This document shows positions 6,293 to 14,200 of a DNA stretch of 21,345 nt, piece by piece. Position 1 is the first letter of the stretch; the number at the start of each line of letters is the position of its first letter. The stretch is from an uncultured Eubacteriales bacterium (lineage in GTDB: Bacteria; Bacillota; Clostridia; Christensenellales; UBA1242): positions 1 through 21,345 of the forward strand of contig CARTDZ010000019.1 of the NCBI GenBank assembly GCA_949067325.1. Reading direction: 5' to 3'. A program made the position numbers and the translations under genes. Under the pieces are notes generated by a model. It made no database searches. It was not told the DNA's origin and saw nothing but the letters and a program-made list of their open reading frames with translations.

Positions 6293-7585
6293 TTATAGTA
6301 TATCTCTTTCCAACTTTTCTTGCAAGTTTTTGGACAATTTTTTCTTGTCAAGAATGACCAAACTTTCAACTTTTGCTGTTTTTGGAAACATATTGAAGAT
6401 TGATATTGAAGAAATATTGTAGTTTGAAAGTTTTTGTAAGTCACGCACCTGTGTTGGAATATTGCAAGAAATATAAATCACGCGTCTTGCATTGCTGCTG
6501 TTTATAGCTTTGATGACAGCCTCATCGCAGCCAGCTCTTGCAGGATCGACTATAATGGTCGAAATGGATTTTGTGATAATTTGTGGCAGGATTTTTCCGC
6601 AATCTCCTTTAAAGTTAAGCATTTTTTTGAGATTGTTTTCCTCTTTCAACTTTTGTGCGTCTTGATGTTCGCTTTCGCCTATCTCAATTCCTATGCATTT
6701 TTTGCCTTGTTTGGCTATGATTGCAGTAAGAAGGCCTGCTCCACTATAAGCATTTATCACCTCATCACCCAAAATGTTATCGAGAACTTTTTGATATAAA
6801 TTTTGTGCCACTTGGTCGTTTACCTGTTTGAAAGTGCTTACGCTGTAATTTATTTTTATACCAAATAGGTTTTCTGCAAGAGTTTCAGCCCCAATAATAT
6901 GTTTGGGCTGGCCACCTTTTATCGAACAAAAAATTCCACTGCCACTACCCAACATAATTTGAAGACCTTGAAAGTCAAGTTCAAATTTTTCTTTGAAATT
7001 GAAATGAATAAGCGCGTGTTGGCCTTCTGTACGAATAAGCAGCGTGTCAAGTTTGTTTTCAAGTTTTTGTGCTTTTATAAACGTCTGACAACAATTTATG
7101 ATTTCATTTATGCGATTGTTTGAAATAATACAGCTATCAATTGACACAATATGGTTTGACGCAGCTTCTTTCAAACCAAGACCATTTTTATCACAAAAAA
7201 GTTTTATTTTGTTGCGATAAAAATAATCATTTATTGCTATGCATTCAATTGCCCCACTATAGCCCAGCTTAGCAAAATGCTTTTCTGCGATTTCCTGCTT
7301 TATAGACATTTCGTCTGCAAGGCCAATATTTTGCAGTTTGCAACCGCCACACCTGCCAAAATATTTGCAAGGTGGGTTTATTCTTTTTGGCGAAGGATTT
7401 GTCACGCCCACAAGTTTTGCTTTTATAAAAGAGGAGGTCACTTTGGCTGGCAAAAACTCCACCTCTTCGCCCTTTAAAGAAAAAGGAACAAAAACCACTT
7501 TGCCGTCATATTTGCCCACTCCCTCACAGTCGTAACCATAATCTATAATTTTTGTTTTCAAGCTTGGCTTTTTATCGCTCTTCAT
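6293..7585 (-). CDS. rlmD: 23S rRNA (uracil-C5)-methyltransferase, RumA/RlmD family
   Basis: 430 residues, normal family length. A TRAM-like RNA-binding domain (about 1-60) is followed by the iron-sulfur cysteines C73, C79, C82 (CKYFGRCGGC) and C152. The SAM-binding motif NAYSGAGLL is at 278-286; FKQVN is at 252-256. DPARAGC lies at 347-353. The catalytic C374 is in YISCN, and the general-base glutamate E407 in FPKTAKVES. The enzyme makes 5-methyluridine in 23S rRNA using SAM. In Gram-positive relatives one such enzyme (RlmCD) can serve two sites, so the exact target uridine is uncertain. It starts only 3 bases after the engB stop with no strong ribosome binding site, so translation probably depends on engB. 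Confidence 0.92.
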   Translation of the reverse strand: MKSDKKPSLKTKIIDYGYDCEGVGKYDGKVVFVPFSLKGEEVEFLPAKVTSSFIKAKLVGVTNPSPKRINPPCKYFGRCGGCKLQNIGLADEMSIKQEIAEKHFAKLGYSGAIECIAINDYFYRNKIKLFCDKNGLGLKEAASNHIVSIDSCIISNNRINEIINCCQTFIKAQKLENKLDTLLIRTEGQHALIHFNFKEKFELDFQGLQIMLGSGSGIFCSIKGGQPKHIIGAETLAENLFGIKINYSVSTFKQVNDQVAQNLYQKVLDNILGDEVINAYSGAGLLTAIIAKQGKKCIGIEIGESEHQDAQKLKEENNLKKMLNFKGDCGKILPQIITKSISTIIVDPARAGCDEAVIKAINSSNARRVIYISCNIPTQVRDLQKLSNYNISSISIFNMFPKTAKVESLVILDKKKLSKNLQEKLERDIL

Positions 7586-7588
7586 ATT

Positions 7589-8203
7589 CTACTCGTCACT
7601 ACCTTCGCTATTCTCTTCGCTTAATAAAAGCTGGTTTTCGATATGGTCAAGAATTTTATCTCTTCCCAAACCATTTTCACTGCTTGTTGGAATGATAAAA
7701 TCCTCACGCACGCTGAGTGCTGAGGCGAGCAATTTGACTTGAGCAAGAGTTTTTGTTTTTGAAAGTTTGTCACACTTTGTAGCGAGAATAATAAAAGGAA
7801 GCTGATGAAAAACCAAAAATCTCACCATTTCTTTATCAAGTTCGCTTGGCTCATGGCGAATGTCAACAAGCACAAAGACTGTTATAAGCGAAGGCGAAGA
7901 AGTGAGATACTCACCCATTAGTCCCGCCCAAACACCCAGCTGCTTGCGGCCGACTTTTGCATAGCCATATCCTGGAAGGTCAACAAAACGAAACTTATCG
8001 TTTATGTCAAAATAGTTTACCATTTTGGTTAGACCTGGGGTTGACGAAGTTTTTGCAAGGCGTTTGACATTTACAAGGCGATTGATAAGACTGCTTTTGC
8101 CGACATTACTTCGCCCAACAAAGGCAAACTCAGGCACGCCATCATTTATAATTTTATCTTTTGAAACCACGCTGGTTTTGTAAACTGCTTTTGTTATATT
8201 CAT
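7589..8203 (-). CDS. engB: Ribosome biogenesis GTPase EngB (YsxC/YihA)
   Basis: 204 residues with all GTPase motifs: G1 GRSNVGKSS (30-38), G2 around STPGLT (54-59), G3 DLPGYG (75-80), G4 TKCD (142-145) and G5 TSS (173-175). EngB helps late assembly of the 50S subunit and is essential in many Firmicutes. The C-terminal tail is acidic and serine-rich. It heads a unit with rlmD, which modifies the same subunit. There is no Shine-Dalgarno sequence before the ATG. The predicted -10 lies only 6 bases upstream, so the mRNA may be leaderless. Confidence 0.97.
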   Translation of the reverse strand: MNITKAVYKTSVVSKDKIINDGVPEFAFVGRSNVGKSSLINRLVNVKRLAKTSSTPGLTKMVNYFDINDKFRFVDLPGYGYAKVGRKQLGVWAGLMGEYLTSSPSLITVFVLVDIRHEPSELDKEMVRFLVFHQLPFIILATKCDKLSKTKTLAQVKLLASALSVREDFIIPTSSENGLGRDKILDHIENQLLLSEENSEGSDE

Positions 8204-8209
8204 AAATTT

Positions 8210-8239
8210 AGTTTATCACAATTTTTTAAAAACTGTCAA
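8210..8239 (-). promoter_or_regulatory. engB promoter, possibly giving a leaderless mRNA
   Basis: TTGACA (8239-8234) and TAAACT (8215-8210) with an 18-base spacer lie on the minus strand. The start of transcription would fall at or next to the engB ATG (8203). The -35 box begins within a few bases of the T-run of the preceding terminator. Confidence 0.55.
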
Positions 8240-8240
8240 C

Positions 8241-8270
8241 AAAAAAGAGGCTTGAAAAATGCCTCTTTTT
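8241..8270 (-). terminator. Terminator of the SecB-like gene
   Basis: A 10-bp stem (AAAAAGAGGC / GCCTCTTTTT) with a 9-base loop, followed on the minus strand by TTTTTT. It separates the SecB-like gene (stop at 8277) from engB. Confidence 0.9.
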
Positions 8271-8276
8271 GAATAT

Positions 8277-8672
8277 TTATTTTGCAAATTGAACAACTGG
8301 TGCAGTGATCATTGGGCCAATTTGAGAATGAGTTGTGATGTTTGCAACAAGTGTTGCAATAGTTGTAGCCAAAACTCGTGAAACCTGGCTGTTTGCAAAA
8401 TATGCAACTGCATCTGCAAGATCATCAAATTCCTTGCCATCGACCAATACTTCCATACTCATCTCAACTTCAAAAGCAAAAAGAGTTGCTGGGTTTGGTT
8501 TTACATTTCTTTTGAAGAAAACTTTAACAGCGTCTTGACGCAGTCTTTCAACTTTCATTTCGTCCCAAACTTTCATGTTTACTGTTGAGTTTGCTGTAGG
8601 CTCGCTATGTCTTGAGTATTCGATTTTTTCAAGAATAGGTTTAAAATTCATATTTTTTATAACTTTTTCCAT
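8277..8672 (-). CDS. SecB-like fold protein
   Basis: 131 residues. The middle (FFKRNVKPNPATLFAFEVEM) looks like the beta-strands of SecB-type proteins. The C-terminus (SRVLATTIATLVANIT, then APVVQFAK) parallels the SecB helix and its terminal APVNF-type strand. SecB-like proteins are tetrameric holdases that keep proteins unfolded for export, or serve toxin-antitoxin systems. Gram-positive versions are divergent and poorly studied, so function is inferred only. GGGAG (8683-8679) lies 6 bases before the ATG. It is a single-gene unit, with its own promoter and terminator. A giant exported protein is encoded a few kilobases away, which would be a natural client, but nothing in the sequence proves it. 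Confidence 0.5.
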   Translation of the reverse strand: MEKVIKNMNFKPILEKIEYSRHSEPTANSTVNMKVWDEMKVERLRQDAVKVFFKRNVKPNPATLFAFEVEMSMEVLVDGKEFDDLADAVAYFANSQVSRVLATTIATLVANITTHSQIGPMITAPVVQFAK

Positions 8673-8730
8673 TTTTTTCTCCCTTTTAAATTTGTTGACT
8701 TAAATTTGACTTTTAATCAATCTATGCTAG

Positions 8731-8759
8731 ATTTTATCATAAAAAAAGAAAATAAGCAA
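8731..8759 (-). promoter_or_regulatory. Promoter of the SecB-like gene
   Basis: TTGCTT (8759-8754), a 17-base spacer and TAAAAT (8736-8731) preceded by TG lie on the minus strand. The leader would be about 50 bases. Confidence 0.6.
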
Positions 8760-8779
8760 TCAAATATATGCCTATTATC

Positions 8780-9157
8780 TCAACTTTTCATCAGTTTTTC
8801 AACATCAAACTCTATTTTTTCTGCAAGCAGTGCAATAAGTTCACTATTTGTAGGTTTGCGGTCTCCTTTATAAAGAACGCAGCCATAAATATCATTTAGC
8901 CCCAAAAGCCCTTTGCTTGCGTAAGCTCCTTCTATTGCGTGCCTCATGCTTCGTTCAATTGCAGGCACTTTTGTTTGCATGATTTCTGCAACTTTTGGAT
9001 ATAGTCTTTTTGTAACATTGTCAAGTATCCTTGGCTCAGCTACCACAAGGCTGATTGCGTGTTTTAAATACTCAAAACCTGAAAGCTTTGGCGAAATACC
9101 AATAGTCACCAAATATTCAGTACTTTTTTTGTCTACATAATAAGTTTTTTTATCCAT
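8780..9157 (-). CDS. Stand-alone Spo0A C-terminal DNA-binding domain protein
   Basis: 125 residues, nearly all matching the DNA-binding (effector) domain of Spo0A. Visible are LVTIGISPKLSGFEYLKHAI (17-36), TKRLYPKVAEIM (49-60), the recognition helix ERSMRHAIEGAY (68-79) and KPTNSELIALLAEKI (101-115). Spo0A is the master regulator of sporulation in Firmicutes and binds 0A boxes once its receiver domain is phosphorylated. Here there is no receiver domain. GGGAGG lies 5 bases before the ATG and the gene has its own promoter, so this is a complete gene and not a fragment. It may bind DNA constitutively, or compete with a full-length Spo0A encoded elsewhere. Two 0A boxes upstream suggest self-regulation. 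Confidence 0.93.
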   Translation of the reverse strand: MDKKTYYVDKKSTEYLVTIGISPKLSGFEYLKHAISLVVAEPRILDNVTKRLYPKVAEIMQTKVPAIERSMRHAIEGAYASKGLLGLNDIYGCVLYKGDRKPTNSELIALLAEKIEFDVEKLMKS

Positions 9158-9180
9158 AAAGTCCTCCCGATTACATGACC

Positions 9181-9209
9181 AGTATATATTATTGTAAAAA
9201 AACTTACAA
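9181..9209 (-). promoter_or_regulatory. Promoter of the Spo0A-domain gene with inverted repeat over the -35
   Basis: TTGTAA (9209-9204), a 17-base spacer and TATACT (9186-9181) lie on the minus strand. The -35 box forms one arm of a perfect inverted repeat (TTGTAA / TTACAA, 9192-9209, 6-base spacer), a possible operator. Confidence 0.7.
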
Positions 9210-9244
9210 AATAATTTTATTCAAATGTTTAATTTAAAACATAA

Positions 9245-9272
9245 TTCGACATTTTTTTGGAGTTAAACGACA
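9245..9272 (-). promoter_or_regulatory. Two in-phase Spo0A boxes upstream of the Spo0A-domain gene
   Basis: On the minus strand a perfect TGTCGAA (9251-9245) matches the established 0A box TGNCGAA. A second, TGTCGTT (9272-9266), matches 5 of 7. They have the same orientation and are 21 bases apart, two helical turns. They lie about 70-95 bases before the predicted transcription start. Confidence 0.65.
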
Positions 9273-9454
9273 ATTTATTACTGCTTTTATGTAAATATTT
9301 TTGCAAATTTGATGTTTCTGTACAAAAATAAAAAATTTTAAAATGATTTTTATTTAATCTGACAAATGCTTTTTATACTACGCATCATTTTTTATACTTA
9401 TCATTTCACTGCCCAACTTGCTCATCGAGGATTTTTAGTGTTGTTAACAAATTT
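9273..9454. other. AT-rich spacer with an imperfect direct repeat
   Basis: No gene is visible. TTTTATACT occurs at 9371-9379 and 9390-9398, each followed by a similar CATCAT/ATCAT string. Its role is unknown. The long reading frame crossing the neighbouring tRNA is an artefact. Confidence 0.5.
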
Positions 9455-9483
9455 AAAAAAAAACACTTTAAAAGTGCTTTTTT
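9455..9483 (-). terminator. Terminator of tRNA-Arg(ACG)
   Basis: Directly after the CCA end, the minus strand has an A-run, GCACTT, a TTA loop, AAGTGT and a long T-run. The stem is about 12 pairs including the A-T flanks. Confidence 0.85.
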
Positions 9484-9560
9484 TGGTGCGTCCTAAGGGA
9501 TTCGAACCCCTGACCTTCTGTTCCGTAGACAGACGCTCTATCCAGCTGAGCTAAGAACGC
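9484..9560 (-). tRNA. tRNA-Arg (anticodon ACG)
   Basis: The cloverleaf on the minus strand is complete. Acceptor is GCGTTCT / AGGACGC with one T-G pair; D-arm is GCTC / GAGC. Anticodon stem is TCTGT / ACAGA with loop CTACGGA (anticodon ACG at 9526-9524). T-arm is AGGGG-TTCGAAT-CCCTT, discriminator is A, and CCA is encoded. After deamination of the first anticodon base it reads CGU, CGC and CGA. Confidence 0.97.
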
Positions 9561-9603
9561 ATATGGTTGTTTGAAGCGATATATTATTTTTATCAGCGTG
9601 AAT

Positions 9604-9632
9604 ATTATAACAAATAATATCGCAAATGTAAA
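9604..9632 (-). promoter_or_regulatory. Promoter of tRNA-Arg(ACG)
   Basis: TTTACA (9632-9627), a 17-base spacer and a perfect TATAAT (9609-9604) lie on the minus strand. The leader would be about 37 bases. Confidence 0.8.
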
Positions 9633-9653
9633 CTATTTTTTTAAATATTTTAT

Positions 9654-9680
9654 AAAAAGAAGAGAAGTTGTCTCCTCTTC
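9654..9680 (-). terminator. Terminator of the cardiolipin synthase gene
   Basis: On the minus strand GAAGAG (9680-9675) pairs with CTCTTC (9664-9659) around a 10-base loop and is followed by TTTTT. It lies 60 bases past the cardiolipin synthase stop. Confidence 0.65.
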
Positions 9681-9739
9681 CTATAAACATTTTGATTGTA
9701 AGCTCCTTGTTGCCTAGCTTTGATTTGGATTTGTAACTT

Positions 9740-11191
9740 TTAGAATAATGATGAAAGCAGTCGCATGATTGCTTGCAAAATTTTGGTTAGCCAACGTTTC
9801 TTTGCAAAGTACTCCTTATCTGCAACCATTGAGGTTTGCATATCAGCTTTGAAGATATTGTAATATTGTTCGTTAAGCTTTCGTGAGTATATTATAGCTG
9901 TGTCTTCAAAGTTTAAGCCAAATGAGCGATTGTCCATATTGCAAGTGCCAATTGAAAGTTTGTTGTCATCAACAATTATCGCCTTGCTGTGGAGAAAGCC
10001 CTCATAAAGATATACTTTTACGCCAATGTCAACCATTTCTTTAAGATAAGAAAGTGTTGCAAGGTAAACTGTTTTTTTGTCAGGTTTTTTGGGAGCCATA
10101 ATTCTCACATCAACTCCGCTTTTGACTGCAATGCGGATAGCGCTAAAAAAGACATCGTCAGGTATGAAATATGGTGTTTGAATATACACTCGGCTTTTTG
10201 CTGAGACTATCATTTTGACAAAGGTCTCTTTGATTTTTTGCACAGAGCTGTCTGGCCCAGAATCTATCACCTGAACAAGTGCGTCGCCGCATATGTTTGG
10301 AGAAGGAAAATATCCGTTTTCAAGATACATAATTGGTGGCGTATTATCGTTTGTGCAGTAGCGATAGTCGTCCAAAAATATGTTTTGCAGAGGATAAACG
10401 CCACTGCCCTCAATGCGGATATGAGTGTCACGCCAAGGCGAAAGTTTTTTGTCAAGTCCAAGATGGTCGCCTCGAATATTGACCCCGCCAGTCCAACCAT
10501 ATTTGCCATCTATAACAACTATTTTGCGGTGGTTGCGATAGTTGAGCTTGAGGTTGATAAGCCTCATATGAAAAAGTGGAGGAAAAAACTCGCACACCTT
10601 GCCACCTGCTTTTTTAAGCTTTTTGAAGAAGCGGCGTGGTGTTTTTCGTGAGCCGATTGAGTCATAGATAAGCTTGACGTCAACGCCCTGTCGTGCCTTT
10701 TTGCAAAGAATATCCATTATTTCACGACCAACTTTATCTTTGGCAAAAATGTAATATTCGATGTTTATAGTATGTTTTGCAGCCATCAAATCTTTTTTTA
10801 GGTCTTCAATTTTTTCCTTGCCATCAGTATAAATTTTTATGTCATTTCCAGCACAAGGATATGCACCAAAATTATATCCCAGCATCACAAGTTCGCGATC
10901 AGCTTCAGTCACCCCATCAAGTTTTGACTGCTCAAGTTTTTGTATGCCTTCGATGTTTCGTATGATATCATGCTCAGAAATTGACTTTTTGTGTATCATT
11001 CGCCTTGTTCGAACTGATAAACCGCTGCCAAAAATCACATAAAGAACAAAGCCAAAAACTGGTAAGAATGTCAAAACCGTCAGCCAAGCTGTTATGGTCT
11101 GAAGCTTCTTTTTTTCAAGAAAGACCATAACAATCAAAAGCTGAAAGTTTATACAAGCAATAACTGTGATGAGTGTTGTAAACCAGTTCAT
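9740..11191 (-). CDS. cls: Cardiolipin synthase (phospholipase D family)
   Basis: 483 residues, the normal length. Two N-terminal membrane helices (about 6-24 and 33-55) form the PLD N-terminal domain. Two phospholipase D active sites follow: HRKIVVID (221-228) with GGVN (235-238), and HSKAIIVD (401-408) with CNMDNRS (417-423). The enzyme joins two phosphatidylglycerol molecules, releasing glycerol, to form cardiolipin in the membrane. AAGGA lies 7 bases before the ATG. A TATAAT (11209-11204) precedes it but has no good -35. No terminator is seen in the 92 bases after the giant gene, so readthrough from there is plausible. A short basic C-terminus (WLTKILQAIMRLLSSLF) may be an amphipathic helix. 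Confidence 0.95.
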   Translation of the reverse strand: MNWFTTLITVIACINFQLLIVMVFLEKKKLQTITAWLTVLTFLPVFGFVLYVIFGSGLSVRTRRMIHKKSISEHDIIRNIEGIQKLEQSKLDGVTEADRELVMLGYNFGAYPCAGNDIKIYTDGKEKIEDLKKDLMAAKHTINIEYYIFAKDKVGREIMDILCKKARQGVDVKLIYDSIGSRKTPRRFFKKLKKAGGKVCEFFPPLFHMRLINLKLNYRNHRKIVVIDGKYGWTGGVNIRGDHLGLDKKLSPWRDTHIRIEGSGVYPLQNIFLDDYRYCTNDNTPPIMYLENGYFPSPNICGDALVQVIDSGPDSSVQKIKETFVKMIVSAKSRVYIQTPYFIPDDVFFSAIRIAVKSGVDVRIMAPKKPDKKTVYLATLSYLKEMVDIGVKVYLYEGFLHSKAIIVDDNKLSIGTCNMDNRSFGLNFEDTAIIYSRKLNEQYYNIFKADMQTSMVADKEYFAKKRWLTKILQAIMRLLSSLF

Positions 11192-11283
11192 GACTTATCC
11201 TTTATTATATTTTTTCAATTGCAAATAAATATTATCTTTTTGCGTTTTTTTGAACAAAAGCGAACATTTTTTTTCAAAGTTGT

Positions 11284-14200
11284 TTATTTAGGTGCTACTA
11301 GGTGAAGTTTCATGCTAAGGAACACTTCTTTTTCAACGCTGTCACTACCACTTACTGTGCGATAGAAAGCAAGTGTGATGTAGTGCGTGCTGATATCAAA
11401 TCCAGCAGTTGTTGTAAGGCGACCGTCGTTTTCAAGAGTAGCAAAACCAGAGCCGCTGCCTTCGCTTGTGATTTCCACCTTAAAGTCAGGGAAGTTCACC
11501 ATTGTATTGTCAGGCAATTTTCTATCGATGATTGCGCCAGAATTTTCTTTGTCTTTGTAGTAGAATGAAATATTTTTAATGATATTTGCCCAGCTTGCAG
11601 TATATCCACCTTGGGCAATTGTTCCATCATAAACAACAGGCATATTCAACATTTCTTCAGTTGTGTTATGTTTTGAATAGTTCCATGTCAAAACATAGTC
11701 TCTTTCGTATCTGAGAGGTGAAATTTCACTACCCTTTTGAACATTTATGATGTATGACTTTCTTACGGCCAAACCATCATTTGTCACAGCTCCAGCTGAA
11801 ACAAGTTGGAGTTTGTCTCTTGCTGAAGTTGACGCCTGAGTAACCAACCATTCGAAAGTTGTAAATTCATTGTCAGTTGTTGTAGATGTTGTATTTTGCC
11901 AGTTGCCAGTTGTGAGTTCACGATAACCGAACATAGCGTTTTTAATGCCAGAGTTCGTTTCTGAAAATTTGCCGTTTGGCTGATATTTTGAAGCGCCAAC
12001 AGCAGCTCCGTTCTTCACAGAAACCTTGATTTTATCGTTCGCTTGGATATCTGTGCCAAGTTCTTTTGAAATAAGCACATAGAAAGTTTGAGCCAAACCA
12101 TTTGTTGTGCGAGTTATGGTTTTTGGCGCAATCTCGTTTCCATCTCTGATAAGTGAAAGGCTAAATTCTACCGTCGAGCTTGAAGGAACGGTCACTTCAA
12201 GAGTGTCATTGACAATACTTTCAATTGTGTAATTTTCACCTGATATATCAAACTGTCCATCGGCAGTGTTGGTGGTTTTTATGAGATTAAATGCTTCGCC
12301 ATCACGTACATAGTTGTCAGTGTCTGTGACTATTCTTGCTTCTCTTTGAATTTGTACAGGCACTTCAACTGTGTTGACTTCAATATTTGACCCTTCTTCG
12401 TATCTAAGAGTGATGAACATCTTTGCTTCAAATGAATTTGCTCCATTCCAGAAGGTGCTGTTTGCGACAAGTGGAAGCGTAAATGCGCCTTCTGATCCTA
12501 CAGCCGTTGTTGTATCACTAGAAGTTGAGCTGGTTTTAAGATATTTTGCGTCATTTGTTTTCAGTTTTTGGTTTTGATTTTTCAATTCTGCTACATCTTT
12601 GCCATCTTTGACAAATTTGATGTTTGTGATTGAAATATTTTGATAAATTGGATCAACCAAATATTGTCTATCGCTTTCTGAAACATTCTCTTCTGTGAGA
12701 TTTGTTGGATCTGTATTAAACAAATTCATCTTAGCTTCAAGGCCAAGGATATTTATCACTGGAAGACCAGTTGAAACGACTGGTTGATTTTTGCTGGCAC
12801 TTAAAACATACTTGCCATTTACTTGAGTGTCGCCTATTGTAATATAGTTGGCTTGAACGCCGACATCAAAGGTTTTGCCTTCAGTAATGGTGACTTTTTG
12901 AGATGAGGCCAAAGGATTTGTATCTGAAGAGAGGTCGAGATAGAACTCAAATTTGAAGCCCCAATCATCTTCCGCTTCAAACAAGAAGTGTTTTGTACCA
13001 AAATATGCAGGCTCAAAGCCAAGTTCGATTGCACCTCTATCAAATGCCACAGCTCCATCTTTTATGTCGCTTGTGCTCCAAACAGGTGCAAGTTTCCAAT
13101 TTCCAGTATCGCCACCACTTACTTTGCTGATCTTGCTTAAAACGTTTTGTTGTTCATTATAAACATTTTCTTTGTCAAGCACCAGTTTGTATGTGAAGAT
13201 GGCTGAAAGGTTGTTGCTTTCATGTGGTTTTGTGATGACAATTTTTTCGCTAGTAAGTTTTACACTTGGATTTGCTGATGCAGTTTTGTTTGTTGCATCT
13301 ACTGTCATAACATTTCCTTTATTGTTTGGAATTGCACCAAGTCCGTACGTCACTGATCCGCCATTCAATTCCAACTCATATGTAGGAAGAATATTGAAGA
13401 TAACGTAGAAGTCTTGTGAGAATGTTTTTTTGCCTATCGTTGTTTGATAAGTCAATTTGACAAGCACATAGTCACCGTCGTTTGAAGCTCCAAGAGCAAG
13501 CACATTAAAGCTTTCTGTTTCTTTTGAGCCATTTATAACTGGCATAACACGTAAGAATGGATTGTCAGGATTATGTTTATAAAGAGCCAAACTTGATGTT
13601 ACACCAACGTCTGAAAGAAATTTTTTTGCATTTACAAAAGCTGGGTCGGTCGTGTCGCCTACTGGATAAGCCATAACTGTCGCACCTGAAATCTGTGAAA
13701 CGTCAGTTATTCTTTCGCCCGTGCTTTTCTTTTTGATTGCCATAACATTTAAGATATCTAGTTCTTGGCCCACTTTAATTTCAGATCTTTTGAAATCTTG
13801 TTGCGTGCCATCGGTTGCTAGGTCTGCTGTTACGTCAAGGCTTAAAGTATAAGAATAGTTAAGGTTGAAAGTCCTTGTCAAACTTCTTCCATCATTTATT
13901 GCAAAATCAAACTGCGTGAGAGCAATGGTGGTGTTTAAATCTACATTTTCAATACTATAATCTTCTATTGAAGGTTTTGTAGTTGAAGATTCTGTTGTTG
14001 AAGGTTCTGTAGTTGCATTTGTTGCATTAACTATCAAGCTCTTATAATTTTGATAAGATACTTCAACGCCATTGTAAGTCATAACAATTCGGCTTGTTGC
14101 CTTTGGCTGTCCGTCGATTTTAAACATAGCATTGTTTAAGAAGTTTTGATCATCGCTGCCATAACTTGGATTTGTGCCAGTCTTTTTGCTATAAACACCT

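Noticed and set aside
9366..9554. 62-codon plus-strand open frame
   Set aside because: Its last third is the antisense of tRNA-Arg(ACG); the tRNA explains it.
11192..11283. Terminator between the giant gene and the cardiolipin synthase gene
   Set aside because: Only short imperfect repeats without a stable stem plus T-run are present.
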